64,000 nucleotides of DNA from Rhabditoides inermis (Eukaryota; Nematoda; Chromadorea; Rhabditida; Rhabditidae), in contig CAWZYM010000388.1 of assembly GCA_963966185.1 (NCBI GenBank), positions 310,001 to 374,000 on the forward strand. Reading direction: 5' to 3'. A program made the translations under genes and the position numbers. Of this stretch, positions 35,605 to 48,176 are shown piece by piece (the first letter of the stretch is position 1; the number at the start of each line of letters is the position of its first letter). Below the pieces are notes generated by a model. The model made no database searches, was not told where the DNA came from, and saw nothing but the letters and a program-made list of their open reading frames with translations.

Positions 35605-36073
35605 GACCATCCAAGCGATTGGAAGTTGGAGGGTAAGTACAAAATATCACACCGTCTCTGTAAGAATCGGACGAGGTGGTTACTAGGAGCTATGCCGGCG
35701 CATACAAGGATTATCAAAGGTCCTCTACAAGATGTATAGGATCGTTTTTGTCAAATATGCAAATTTGGCCCATTAAAGGACCACTACCTCAAATCGGTCA
35801 ATTTTTGCCAAAACATTTTAAATAAGAGCTCGTTCGATTCCTTATCAGATTCTAAAAACTTTTTCACATAAAATGTTTTTCGAAAAAAATAGGTTCAAAA
35901 AAGTAATGATCAAAAAAATGAAAAATTTGCATATTTTCGATTTTTTTGAAAACGTTGCTGACCTGAGAAGCAAGAATAACTAGCACCATTTGAAAGAGCG
36001 TGTTTTGTTTGGTCTACATGATTTTTATGAATAAAATCAACCCTGACATCATCGGCCATTCAGACGGTTGAAA

Positions 36074-36402
36074 GTGGTCCGGAAAGCGATTATTCGGCAT
36101 TTTTCGATTTTTCGCCCTGTGTCAGTGCGAAGAAGCAAAAAACAAATACACCATTATAATCTACGCATTTTGTTTAGTATATGGACGTGTTTTCATGAAA
36201 ATCTATCATGACGTCATCTGCTATCCAGACGGTCGCAAGTGGTCCGAACATCGATTATTCGGCATTTTTCGATTTTTCGCCCTGTGTCACTGCGAAGAAG
36301 CAAAAAGCAAACACACCATGATAATCTACGCACTTTGTTTAGTATATGGACGTGTTTTCATGAAAATCTATCATGACGTCATCTGCCATCAGACGGTTGA
36401 AA
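36074..36402. repeat. two tandem 164-165 bp units inside the left arm
   Basis: The units start at 36074 and 36239 with gtggtccg, and the same motif at 36403 begins a third, truncated unit. The copies are about 90% alike by eye. The right arm has one inverted copy. Confidence 0.8.
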
Positions 36403-37480
36403 GTGGTCCGGACAAGTTTGCAGGCATGGCAGATGACAGATGACGTCATGATAGATTTTTTATGAAAACACGTCCATATACTAAACAAAGTGCGTAGATT
36501 ATTATGGTGTATTTGTTTTTTGCTTCTTCGCACTGACACAGGACGAAAAATCGAAAAATGCCGAATAATCGCTTTCCGGACCACTTTCAACCGTCTGAAT
36601 GGCCGATGATGTCAGGATTGATTTTATTCATAAAAATCATGTAGACCAAACAAAACACGCTCTTTCAAATGGTGCTAATTATTCTTGCTTCTCAGGTCAG
36701 CAACATTTTCAAAAAATCGAAAATATGCAATTTTTTCCATTTTTTTGATCATAACTTTTTTGAACTTATTTTTTTCGAAAAACATTTTATGTGAAAAAGT
36801 TCTTAGAATCTGATAAGAAATCGAACGAGCTCTTATTTAGAGTGTTTTGGCAAAAATTGACCGATTTGAGGTAGTGGTCCTTTATTGGGCCAAATTTGCA
36901 TATTTGACAAAAATGACCCTATACATCTTGTAGAGGTCCTTTGATAACTTTTGTATGCGCCGGCATAGCTCCTAGTAACCACATGCCCAAAAAGTGTCCG
37001 ATTCTTACAGAGACGGTGTGATATAATATATATAACCATAATTATACTGCACTTGACCTCCAACTTTCAATCGCTTGGATGGTCGAAGACGTTACCTTCG
37101 ATTTCTATGGTAAAATTCATGGAAACTAAACAAAATACGTTCTTTCTGATGGTGTGTACCGCAGCCGTTGTCGCGGGGCGGAACATTCTCGAAAAAAAAA
37201 ATCAAAAAATATGCAAATTTTCTACTTTTAGGTCATAACTTCCTAACACTCATATGAAAAGTGTTTCAGAATTCCGAGAGAAATCGAACAAGCTATTAAA
37301 AAGTTATTTTAGACCAAAACTCGCTGATTTGAGGTAGTGGTCCCTTAACTGACCAAACTTGCAAAATGGACCAAAACCATCGATATCACCTTATAGAGCA
37401 CCCTTGAAAACCCCAATGTGCACACATCCAGCTCCTAGGTCCCACCTCGTCCGATTCTTACGCGGAACGTGTGATATACA

Positions 37481-37980
37481 CACACAACAAACGCACAACC
37501 GCGTGTTGTGCGGACGGTCGGCGACATAAAGTTTAAAAAAGCTTTTAAAATTCACATAATGTTGCTTTGGTTCAAAAATATTATGAAATCATACATATAA
37601 TATGTTATGTTATGAATAAAACAACAAACAACACCAAAGATTTATTCAGAGCAATTGTCACGATGGAACAAAATTATCTGCATTGCATACTCTATTGCAC
37701 GAAGTACGGCCAAAACATTACATAAATAAATGTGAACCTAAAGAGAACATCAATGTTATGCGTCACACACTTGCCATCAGTTAGTCAGATATCAAATAAA
37801 CAAAATAATGAAAAGGCACTGAAAACGCCGCCAAATAGTACAATCACAACACAACAAACACGGCTCGAGTGTGACACTAATGCGATGGCCGATATGCAGC
37901 TAGATACTAGCGAGACAAATCCAAATAAACAAACAAATGTAGTGCAAAAGTATATATGCTGTACCGGGAGGAGATGATGT
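37481..37980. other. 3' flank of the NKCC gene
   Basis: This is AT-rich DNA between the inverted repeat and the NKCC stop codon, most likely the 3' UTR of the minus-strand transporter. Open frames here look random. Confidence 0.5.
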
Positions 37981-40900
37981 TCAAGAGTAGAAAGTAAGCA
38001 CACTGCTCTGGTTTCCGCGCACAAAGAGAGTGGGCGGCAGACCACGAGTCATGGCGTCGAGCCAGCTGAGATAGAGACACGCAGACACGAGGCCCTTCCG
38101 CGGCACCGGCAGAGTCCTGCAAGAGAAGGAATAAAGGGAATAGAGAAAATGTGGCTCACATGACGATGAGATCCGAGTCGATGCTGTGCTCGCGCATCAA
38201 CTCTCCAGCTCGCAACTGCCGACAAGTCTTGTCCCTCTGCGCCTCCCTCTCAGACTGCGTGATCATTCCCGCACCACACTCCTCCCCATCAGCCACACAG
38301 AATGGGGCAATGAGATGAGACCACTCGTCGAGCCTCAAATACACGGTGTATCCCACTCCCGTTCACATCACTCACGTGTCCTTGTTGGGCTTCCGTCCAA
38401 TGTCGGCTATGACCTGCACGTCATGGAAATCAATGCGGAACTTGGAGAGGAGAGCAATCATGCCCCTCTGCTCCTGTTCCATCGTATTCGACGAGGTACA
38501 GAGGGTGAAGACACGAAGACGGGCTCCCTCCAGGTAGCTTTTCGGAATGGTGAGCAGATGCGGCAGCAATAGAGTCAGACCTCCGTCATCGTACAACCAC
38601 CTAAACAGTCAAAGCCACTTGGATGTTCCCGTTCTCTCGTTTTCGTCCACTTACCACACGTCGATGACAGCGCGTTTCACCTTGCGGCTGAATCTCGCCA
38701 GATCGTCGATCAGAGAACGCTGCGCCAGAGTCAGACGGCGTCTAAACACATCTTATAGAAACAAATAGATAATCATAGACACCAACCACAACACAAAACG
38801 TATCATGTTCACAACCGCATCACATCCACTCATCAACCACCACAGAGTATTCTTACGTGGATTCAGTGGACACACTGCGCTGTTTCGTTCGCTTCTCATT
38901 CCGCCTATCAAGACACACGTCTCTCCTTCCTCCCCCCTCAACTCACCCCCTCCTGAGCGAGAAGTGTTTCTTGCCAATCGTCTCTTGTACGGCGCGCTGA
39001 CCCTGCTCCAGATCCTTCTGCAACATGTATGATAAGAGAGCCAGACATTGCAGTCCCACCTCGACCTCGTTGTCACTGTGACTTCCGTCCACCCCATCTT
39101 CGTCGTCATCATCGTACAGGTTCGCCATCTCGTACAGGAAGTTGTCATTGTCATTAATGAGAACGCTCGACGCTGAAATCACTTTGTGATTGTGAGACAA
39201 AACAATATAGCACTATAACACACCACTTACACAAAGAGCTATGATCATCAAATACGAACACCACCGACACATGAGACGTCCAGCATACGCTAGTGCAGAT
39301 GCAGTAAAGTCGAACATCGGTCATCAGTTGTCACCAATCACATCACAACCACTGCCACACAATGTCGATGACAACGAAGGCACGTTTTGACAGCGACGAT
39401 ACTCCATCTAGTCGGCTCTCGCCGTCGCCCACCATCAATGTAGTGTTGTGAGAGATGGGCGAGTCTCTCCACGCTCACCACACTCCGAGAGCTGTGGCGA
39501 CACGCGCGCAGCCGAGTGCCACCTGTCTTCCCACTCACTATCCCACACCTCTCTCTTCTCCTTCTCCCCTCCCTCCAACCCACATCCTTTCTCCTCGTCA
39601 TTGTCTCCATTCACTCCGTTCAGGTTGAGTATCGTCTCCGTGGTGACGGCGCGGGACACGTCTCCCAGTCCCAGATCGGCCATGCTGTCCTTGGCCACGC
39701 CCACTCCCATCGACGACTTCTTCTCCACTAGCCGCTGCTTCTCCTCGTCGCCCTCCTTTTTCTCCGCACCGCACTCACCTGCGTGCTCATTCAACAGGTG
39801 CAGGCGATCGCTGAAAAGAGTTTGCATTTGCAACCACGGAGAGATGATGCAATTACTCACCCAAAATCGAGTCCAATGTCTCCGTTACGCAGTACAGTCA
39901 CTCCCATGTTGCACTCAAACGCATCTCTGTGATGTACATACATGATACAAGGGAACTAGGACATGTCGACTAACTGTATGACTCCGAAGTAGTCGTTGAT
40001 GCTCTTCATATTCTCCTCGGTCGGTCCGTTCTTCCACCAGTTCGACTTGAAGCCAATGAGCAGAATGTTGGGACGCAGCTTGCCCAGTCCAGCCGTCTGC
40101 AATCACTCCCTACCTCCCTCATCCACACCAACCCACACACCTGCAAGAGTGCCTGTGCACCGGCGCGCATGCTCGAGTTGGCAATCGAAGTGTAGAAGCA
40201 CTTCTGCTTTTTTCTCTTAAGCCACTCGTTGAGCTGCTTGTCCAGCTTCCGCAGAACCATGTACACGCGCTCCGTCGGCGCGTGCTGCAACCAATCAACA
40301 TCATATATTCTCTTCTCACATCTCTTATCCGCTTACCGGCACCACGTATCCACACACGGCGAGGGAGGTTCCCTTCGTTATGTTGGTGACAAAGTCGACG
40401 AGCAGAGGGCGAGTAGCCGGGTTGCCAGACATGACGAGGAATTGCGGTCGGTAGTTCTTGACGTGCTCCTCAGTACTTGCCAGTTTCCACATGCCAGATA
40501 GAGCAGAGCGGTAGCTGTGCGCCTGCGTAGACGAACCCCAGTTCACATCTGAACAGACAAATGATTCGATGAATGGAGAACGTGGAACATACCGGGCTTG
40601 CGATGGAGAATGTACATGAAGATGGTGGCGAAGGCGAAGAAGGTGATAAGTGCGGTGGCCCACGAGACGATGAACATGACACAGACGCAGAGCACGGCTC
40701 CAGCCAGGGACACCCACATGTTGTAGTATTTGAAACCGGGGCGGAAACCTGGAGAGAAAATGAATATCTAGTTCAAGTAGCTAACTGACCTGGGGAGTCG
40801 GCAAAGGACTGGTCAAAGCAGGCATAGTTGATGAGAGCATACGACGCGAGGAAGAAGTTGGAGATGATCGGAGCGATCGCGTTAAGCTCGCCTAAAAAGA

Positions 40901-43900
40901 AGAAGATACACGATTTGAGAATGTGAGGGATGAATTTACCGATGGCAGTGATGAATATGGCAATAACAAAGGTGAGCAGGTAAGCCCTCCTAGGTTCGTC
41001 GTTCTTGCCATAGCCCTTGGCGAACACGTCAATGTTGGGGAAGAGACGGTCCTTGCACACGGCCTGTCAACACAAAACTAGTTTATCTACTATACTTACC
41101 ATACCATACCTGGAAGACCTTGGGAGCGGACATGAGAGACGCGAGAGCAGATGAGAGAGTGGCGGCAAAGATACCAGCAGTAATGAGTGGTCCCCACCAC
41201 GACTCAACCTCCATAACCTAAAACAACCCACATAAACCATGAATGTGTGTGTATTTCGCGCCTGGTAGAAGTTCATGAGTCCATATGCGCATCCGCCGTC
41301 CATCGGTCCCTGGTCGAGAAGCGTGGCAGCCGTGCAGTTTGGCTGCATGTACATCGAACCGTTCCACACAGGAGGGTTCACACCGTCCGCGAACCTGCGA
41401 CACAGTTGAGATAAGAAAACAACATAACTGCTCACCTGATGAAGGAGGATCCGGTAGCCCAGACGGTCATGAGGTATATGATGGTGGTGACGACGATGGC
41501 GAGGAGTGTTCCGAGAGGGATGGCCCTCTGCGGGTCGGCCAGGTCTCCCGAGATGTTCGCTCCCGCCATGATACCCGTAGCCGCCGGGAAGTAGATGGCA
41601 AACACAGAGAAGAAGTTGTGCTCCGCCGAAAACGACGGAAGCATGTTCTCCATCATTGTGTTCCCTAAAAAGTAATAGATAATTTACGAGGAACAAATGT
41701 GAAAAGTGGTGAAGAGGCGATACGTACAGCTGTATCCGGTGGCTCCTTTGAGGACCACAGACTCTTTGGGAGGGAGGAAGCTGCCGACAAAGTAGTTGAG
41801 AATGGAGAGAGCGAGGATCCCGAGCAGACCCATCTGCATCCTAGACTCGAACTCTGTTCCGATCAGAACGACGCCCATAAGAATCACACATGTCACTGAA
41901 AAAAACATTGATAAATGTTGGGATAGCCAGCATTATCCCTATGCTGCTACACCTTTTTAGATCATTCCTTAATTGCCCCGATCATAATCACTTCACATGA
42001 CCATGCTTCTAGAACGTTCCTTACTTATCCCGCACTTCCTCATCCAATAGACTCCACCCACTCTACACTGAGCGCGCCCTCACCCGATCATTTCAGAACC
42101 TTCCATGATCCCTCTATATAACTCGGGCGTTCACTCATTGTACAGTTCAGTACAGTTCCGTTGTTCTCCAATATTGTTCTATTGGCTACTCCAAAACAAT
42201 AAATTAAAAAGAATATTTAATCTTACCAAATCCAATGAGGCGCACATCGTTGATATCACCGTCAATGATCATCATTCCGTGTTCTCGCAACAAATCTCGA
42301 ACCTTAAACATTTGGTTATTAAATAATTATCATTAATATAAATTATATGCTAATAATTAATATTATCACTCACCGATTCTGCGAATCCTACCACGTACAT
42401 GGCTGCAGAGACCGCATTCGCCACAGAGAAGATGAGACCGATCGAACCTCCGAACTCTGGACCCAGAGAGCGACTTATCTGAAAAACATTTTTTGATCTC
42501 GAGGTTCATAACACACCGCTCGAACAGAAAGGCAGTGGTGACATACCAAGAAGTATGCTCCTCCTCCTTTGACGTCTCCATTCGTGCAAATGGCACACGT
42601 GGAGATGGCAGTAATAGTCGTCACAACCGACGCGAGCAGAACTACACCGGATCCCAGACCGATTCCAGCCTGTCCAGTCACCCACGAAACACGCATGTAC
42701 AGCATCACTCCGAAGATGTTGAGCAGACAGCGGACGAAGACTCCCTGTAATGGGTGGATCATCTGCCCCTCTCTTCTGTCAACACACCTTGAACCATCCG
42801 AACTTGACCCTTCCGGTGGCCGAGGGCGGAACGGAAGGGGATCCTGCCTGAGGACTGCCACGACCCGTATCCACCGAGCGAGGCGACTGCATCTGCTTGC
42901 TCTTCTTCGCCACCAGCGGATCCTTCTCCTCCACCAGCTTGGCCGTCTGGGCGTTGATAAGGTCGATCTCCTGTTCCTCGGGGATGCTCGTCTGTGCTCC
43001 GTGGATGAGCTGTGCCATCGAGGGCCGACTGTGGCCCACTCCCGTCTCGTCCATCGAATTGCGGTAGAAGTCGATGATCGGAGGGTGCTCCAGCGTCTTC
43101 ATGTTTCTGCAAAAACACACTATTCACAGCGCACTCAAATATAATCCCAAGAAGCCCTACATTACAAAAGTCAACCTTATCAGAGAAAAGCTATTGAGTA
43201 ACAGAATCTATTAGAGATAAGAGTCATAAATCAATTGTGGAAACACAATCATCTAGGGAGCGAGCGAGTACTGATAATGGAAATGAATTGAAGACCGTGA
43301 GTCGCCATAGCAGCTAACACCATTAATCCCATCCGCTGCATATCCCACAATTTGCTGATTATCGAAAATGAGACCGGTGCGCAAACAACATCAAATCAAG
43401 CAGAACGGGGGGAACCAGCCAAGAAGAACCAAAAAATAAATATCTTCCCAAAAAGGACCAAGATTAAAGGAGAGGAGCACGGAGTGATGAAATGAAATGA
43501 TCAGCTGCTGTCACACGTCAAAAATGATGATACATAACGTCAGTTCATCGTGGCGGGACCAATTTTGAAAACTAATTCCCAAACTCGTGCCAAGTTTGTA
43601 CTACACCACGAAATACTGACGCATTGCCTGATTTTCAAGATGCAATTTCATTTTATATCAAATTTATATTAAATCGACTCACCGCCAGCTCTTTAGGTTG
43701 AGTGTGGCGTTGCCCTGGTCGGGCTGCTCGCTAGTCGACCGCCGCCTGTCCTCCTCGCCCTCCGGCTCCGCACGTTCACCCACCGAGAAGTGCACGCCGC
43801 GCTGCCGCACCTACAATCACCCACGCATACAATATCATCACTCGATACATACCGTGGAATCCGTCTCGTTTCCGAGGGTTGTCTCGAGAGTCTCGTTAGG

Positions 43901-45092
43901 CATATCAGTTGCCTCGTCGCTCTCGTTGCTGGCAGCGAGTGAAGGTCGCGATCCCGCCGGCGGCTCCGGACCAGACACCTGCATAACCGCACATTATATA
44001 TACTCTGGCTTACTAAACGATAATTGTGCGCCGTAATACTTGTATGAGAAACCCGCGTTTTTAAGCAATCAAAACGCGGCGCGGTAGGTCCGATAAGATG
44101 TAAAAAAGGAGAATTACCTCCCAGATCTCATATATGCAGTAATGATACGAAAATGTATTCATTACATCATCAAATCGCGGGAACTAACTGCGACAGCAAT
44201 ATTCTGTAGGCGTATTCACGGGGAGATCGAGAGATTATTAATTCCAAAGAAGTAATTTTTGAAATTGAGTTTCGTTGCGAGAAGTGCAAAGTACTCACGG
44301 TGAATCTGCCAGTGAGGCTCATCTTGCGTTCTTGCAGCTTTCCAGGTGGGGGAGGTTCGGTGACAGCGCGAGCCCTACCCATCTCTTCGGACGGAAGCTC
44401 ATCTCCAGTCCGAGACACCTGGAACCGAGAGTCCTTTCGAGCCGTCGCGCATGGTGGAAGCCCTTCCCCACCACTCTCCGACATCTACAAAACATATTGT
44501 TTCTATTTGAAATGGAGGAAATCTCGATATCGCACGGCTATTGTGTTACGAAGCAGAAACAAGGCAGAGCACACCAAACGTTGCGCAGCCACACGATACA
44601 TGTTTTTCCACATAAACACACAAAAGCAGAGTACGATTATTGCGCATAACCAAAATTATGTAAATCACGACAAAAACACGTAAATACGCATGCGACATCA
44701 AGAGCAAAAACTGCGAAACAAAAAAGCTTGACATCATAATTCGTAATTCGCACCAATGTTGCACATTTGGCACTACTACGAAATCTCACCATGACAACCA
44801 CATATTTCCCATATCATTTGAATTCACAGGAAGAAAGGCCAATATGTTGTGGTAAGAGGCTACAAATCTGAACTGTACATATACTCAACACGCATTAGGG
44901 TTACGGAGTGCTTGCAACCTTATCTTGACGAGCGGGGGCGAAGAGGATGCGGATGCGGGAAGGGGATGCGGGATGCATGGGTGTGAAATGATACGAGCTC
45001 ACCTTGAATCTATGCGATCCCTCGCGGCTAAGGTTGCCTGAAGGCGGCCTGTTCAGGAGACGCTCCTTCTCCTCCTCACCTCGATCCTCCAT
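37981..45092 (-). CDS. nkcc-1: Na-K-Cl cotransporter (SLC12A1/2 family, NKCC)
   Basis: This is a plasma-membrane electroneutral cation-chloride symporter with a 12-helix core and cytosolic ends. The start at 45092 reads [20 protein letters not shown]. The N-tail carries two kinase-docking motifs: [10 protein letters not shown] (about 44425) and GRFTV, the latter formed across a splice junction (44301/43984). Then comes [14 protein letters not shown] (near 43090), like the phospho-regulatory segment before the core. The core has [66 protein letters not shown] and [13 protein letters not shown]. The C-domain has [76 protein letters not shown] and ends [13 protein letters not shown]. The YDDGG block and tail favour NKCC over KCC. 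About 20 exons, all frames open. Confidence 0.93.
43538..43617. repeat. short inverted repeat (possible MITE relic) in the NKCC intron
   Basis: The ends CGTCAGTTCATCGTGGCG and (reverse-complemented right) CGTCAGTATTTCGTGGTG pair with four mismatches around about 45 bp. The internal gggaccaattttga also occurs at 7898-7911 inside the TTAA-flanked MITE, which hints at shared repeat ancestry. Confidence 0.45.
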
Positions 45093-45480
45093 TCCGCATC
45101 CACTAAAACAGACTCAACTCTTCGAAGTGCCACCAAACATCTTGTCATCACAACACATCATCACACTCATTCGCTCAAAAAAGTGAGAGGGAGAAGACTG
45201 TATGCTGACTAAGCGCCTGAGAATCCGACATGAATTATAGTGTGAAGGGAGAGCGTGTGAAAGCGCATAAAATATAGTGAGATGGGCAGAAGAAGAGTGG
45301 GGGAGAGACACGCGGCGAATATGTTCCCTTGTACAGTACATTCCATTTCCACTGAATATATGCGAGCACAAATGAGAAAAGGGAACGAGTCGAGGTGCTG
45401 TGTGTGGTATTGATATTGTTGTGAGTGCGCGTGTGTAGAAGGAGTGGGGAGTAGGGGAGAGCTAGGCGACCACGCTCATC
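45093..45480. other. NKCC 5' flank
   Basis: No exon was identified. The stretch probably contains the promoter and 5' UTR of the minus-strand transporter. Confidence 0.4.
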
Positions 45481-47083
45481 TTAGCAGCAAATACTCATGC
45501 CCTCGGGCAGCTTGAAGCACATCCAGACGGCCATGTGTGACAACTGGATGGAAACGAGTTATCTGCCGCCGCAACAACACGTAGCGGTCAGCCAGATAAG
45601 CGAACGCTCATTTGTCAGATAAGGGAGAGAGGGAGGGGTGGATGGAACTCGGAAGAGCCATCGAGGAAAGCGAATACCGCAGCAGAAATAGAATCCCAGT
45701 GACGCATGGTATGTAAAACAAATACGCGGTGCACGACGGTTTATATGGGATAGAGAGCGCGAGAGTGGGGAGAGCGAGGGTGAGAGGCGAAAGGGGGAAA
45801 GCGCAGGAATACAAATAGAAGGGAAGGATATCGCCGGATCGATGTCCTTGTCTGAAGTAGAAGTGGGAGTATCCATAGAGACCGAAAACATTTTTGATCC
45901 CCGCACTCGCTCAATATACCCAAAATTGACCTATTCTCGCGAGACAAAAAAAGCTTGCGACTCCTTTTCCTCACATCTTCATTAGGAAATTGCACTCTGG
46001 AATGGAACAGGGCGGACCGAAATACGGAAAAAAGAGAAGCTGGTGAGGAAAATGGACAGAATTCTCTTTAAATCACCAAAAATTGGCGGGAGTGAATTGT
46101 CTCGGATATAAGAGGTTCAGCTGCACGACACACAACTCAAGAGCACCTCGCAAAAGAGAAAAGGACTTCGGCGGGCAGAGAGCGGCGAGAGAGCGCGCCG
46201 ATTGAGGAGGTGCAGACACATTATGGGGGATTCAAGTGCAGGGATACAACGAAACTGTGTTAGAATTGATCAGCTAGTAGTGAGATGATGGATGTGTGCT
46301 TTCTGTAGAAGGAGTTGCCACACTACTCACACACTCACCATTCACCCAGCATACACATGCGTGTCTAGCCAGTGACTGAACGATGACCCACACAAATGAG
46401 AGTGAGTGAGAGAGAGAGAGAGAGAAAACAGCTGATTCAGCCATCGACACACAGAATTCACCCATTATTCAATAAATCATAGAGGAGAGAGCGACGAGGA
46501 TGCTGCAAGCATCGATCTGCGCGGATAAAAACGAGAGATGAACATGGACATGTCATAGAGCTGGAAGAGAGATAGAGAGAGGGAGATAGAGGGAGATAGA
46601 GAGAGGGAGAGAGAGAGAGAGAGGAGGGGGAGAGGGGAGATGAGAGCATGTCATTCGTTCGTTGTGTTGTGTCTCTAGCTGATTACAGAACAGATAAACT
46701 TAAACTGCATGTCGTGTATTATATCGCTAGAAAAAGCTTGCATGGCCGGGAGAAATCAAAACAAACACCCAGCGCCGCGTTTGAAAATTGTTTCAAATCG
46801 ACAAAAGCGAGAAAAAAAACACTACAAAGCTGACGAAAAAAGCGACGAATGTAAAATGTACTCTGTGACCACACAAGCCAAACAGCACGCGTTGAAAAAG
46901 TGGAGAGCGAGGGAAAAGCTTCGTTAGTGGGGACACAATGGCAGCTGGACAGCTCTGCGTCTCTAACCCTTGGCTGGTGACCGCCGGAGGGCAGGCGAGA
47001 GCGCAGACACTGCAAGGCGGCTCGTTTGTGCCGCATTCGATGTCATTCAACAGCGTACCCGGGGTTGGAACGCGTGCTCCCTA
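45481..47083 (-). CDS. possible small cysteine-rich protein (uncertain exons and strand)
   Basis: Two stretches look exon-like on the minus strand. One follows the acceptor tctctag at 47083 and contains NDIECGTNEPPCSVCALACP followed by TSQGLETQSCPAAI. The other follows the acceptor atccag at 45543, reads LSHMAVWMCFKLPEGMSICC and stops at 45481. A phase-0 join is possible. No signal peptide exon was found upstream. The first stretch is also open on the plus strand (46936-47082, 48 codons, starting MAAGQLCVSNPWLVTAGG), with equally good codon use. So the strand, and even the existence of the gene, are unsure. No family is recognised. Confidence 0.22.
46560..46632. repeat. GA-rich microsatellite
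   Basis: This is an imperfect (GA)n / gggagata tract in an otherwise featureless intergenic region. Confidence 0.85.
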
Positions 47084-47444
47084 GAGACCGAAACAACCAA
47101 CCACCCAATTAGAACGAGGAACAAGAGAGACAAAAGCTTTATCGTTCCCCTCCCCCCTCCTCGTTCAGTACATTCCGTCCTCTCTGCCCGATCGCGTTTT
47201 TCCTCCATTCAGAAGTGCGCCCTCCCTCTTCAGAAGACCTACCTGAAACCATCCACATCATTCTTATTCATTTGAAAATCACATCATATCATCCACGCAG
47301 ATAATTAGTGTTACTTTTCATACGATCTAACAGTCAAGAATGGGCCTCCTAGCAGGAATACAGTAAGTGTATGTGTATGTGTCATTCATAACATTTTTAT
47401 TAATCAAAAAAGCCTTCTCAATCGTGTGTGGTCTAGATTTACTA

Positions 47445-48176
47445 CTATGAACTAGTTGTGCGCACCTTCTGCCACTCAGCGTCGTCGAGGTGTGCTCGGA
47501 GAAAGACGTCTATCCTGTCTGCCACCTGTTCCCTCGTCGCCCCCTCCCGACGAGCCGCCTTGATGATGTGCATCAGATCTGCCTGCTCAGTGTTCTGAAA
47601 TTCAAACATAAACCTCCAAATAGTCAGGCTAAGATTATGCGTTTCTATGCACATCATATAATAAATTTAGTATTGTTATATCTTTTTTTAATAGATTTTA
47701 GTTACATCGAGGAACTGGCTGAATGGAGGTCTCTGTCTGCGGACGGCTCTCCTGGCGGCTGCTCGAGTGATAGTCTCCACCCGAGATGGATCTTCGATCT
47801 ACAAGTGTTTGTATTATATAATATTCATATGTAATCCTTTGTTATAGTTCGCGCTATTTTCAATACTAACTGAGTTGTATATAGTACTATTAAATGTCGG
47901 GACATTTCAAATGATCCAAGGCATAAATTGAATTTTCTTATTTCTTTTGTTTATTTGATCAGAGAGATCGATGAAAAAGTAGAAGAATGCATGCCCGCTT
48001 CACATACGAAACACATTCTTTACGGGACGGTGGTGTAATAAAATAACATGTAGCGCATGGGAGTGATCGTTGCGATAGAAATACAGTGAGATGTTTACCT
48101 CAAAGTTGATATCGGCCGAGTGTACGAAGAAAATAACATAAAATGTACATAGTAGAAAAAGAGTTGTGCTCGCCAT
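47445..48176 (-). CDS. small secreted helical protein (SXP/DUF148-like?)
   Basis: Three exons join in phase 0. Exon 1 (48176-48099) is a signal peptide, MASTTLFLLCTFYVIFFVHS followed by ADINFE. Exon 2 (about 47803-47708) gives IEDPSRVETITRAAARRAVR and RQRPPFSQFLD. The last exon starts after aatttcag (about 47595) with NTEQADLMHIIKAARREGAT, then REQVADRIDVFLRAHLDDAE, and stops at 47445. The mature protein is about 85 residues, without cysteines, basic and helical. The PPF-x-x-FL followed by short amphipathic helices recalls nematode SXP/RAL-2 (DUF148) secreted proteins, but the match is loose. The RR pairs could be processing sites. It belongs to a run of small secreted-protein genes between the NKCC and spectrin genes. 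Confidence 0.65.

Larger units (their letters stand above)
35086..37375. repeat. long modular inverted repeat (foldback element)
   Basis: The left arm (35086 to about 36390) and right arm (about 36430-37375) are reverse complements over most of their length. The left edge ggtccattatgcaa mirrors the right ttgcaaaatggacc. Both arms share blocks such as ggaccactacctcaaatc, gaaagagcgt and ctatcatgacgtcatctg. Each arm is itself a chain of diverged repeats: module A, module B, then a 164-165 bp unit present twice on the left (36074 and 36239) and once on the right. The central spacer is about 40 bp. A 209-bp MITE interrupts the left arm only. Sequence like the A/B junction continues to about 37480 on the right. 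No protein is encoded. It resembles a foldback transposon or an inverted satellite fragment. Confidence 0.85.

Noticed and set aside
44901..45092. Third RFxV docking motif (HRFKV) in the NKCC N-tail
   Set aside because: The Val codon belongs to the donor GTGAGC. After splicing the sequence is RFKM, which does not fit RFxV/I.
38000..45092. KCC (K-Cl) rather than NKCC identity
   Set aside because: The YDDGG block, the VLTFYS tail, the N-terminal phospho-segment and the RFxV motifs match the Na-dependent SLC12 branch.
46640..46930. Lys-rich plus-strand frame
   Set aside because: AT-rich, no splice or domain evidence, and it does not connect to the exon-like stretch at 46936.
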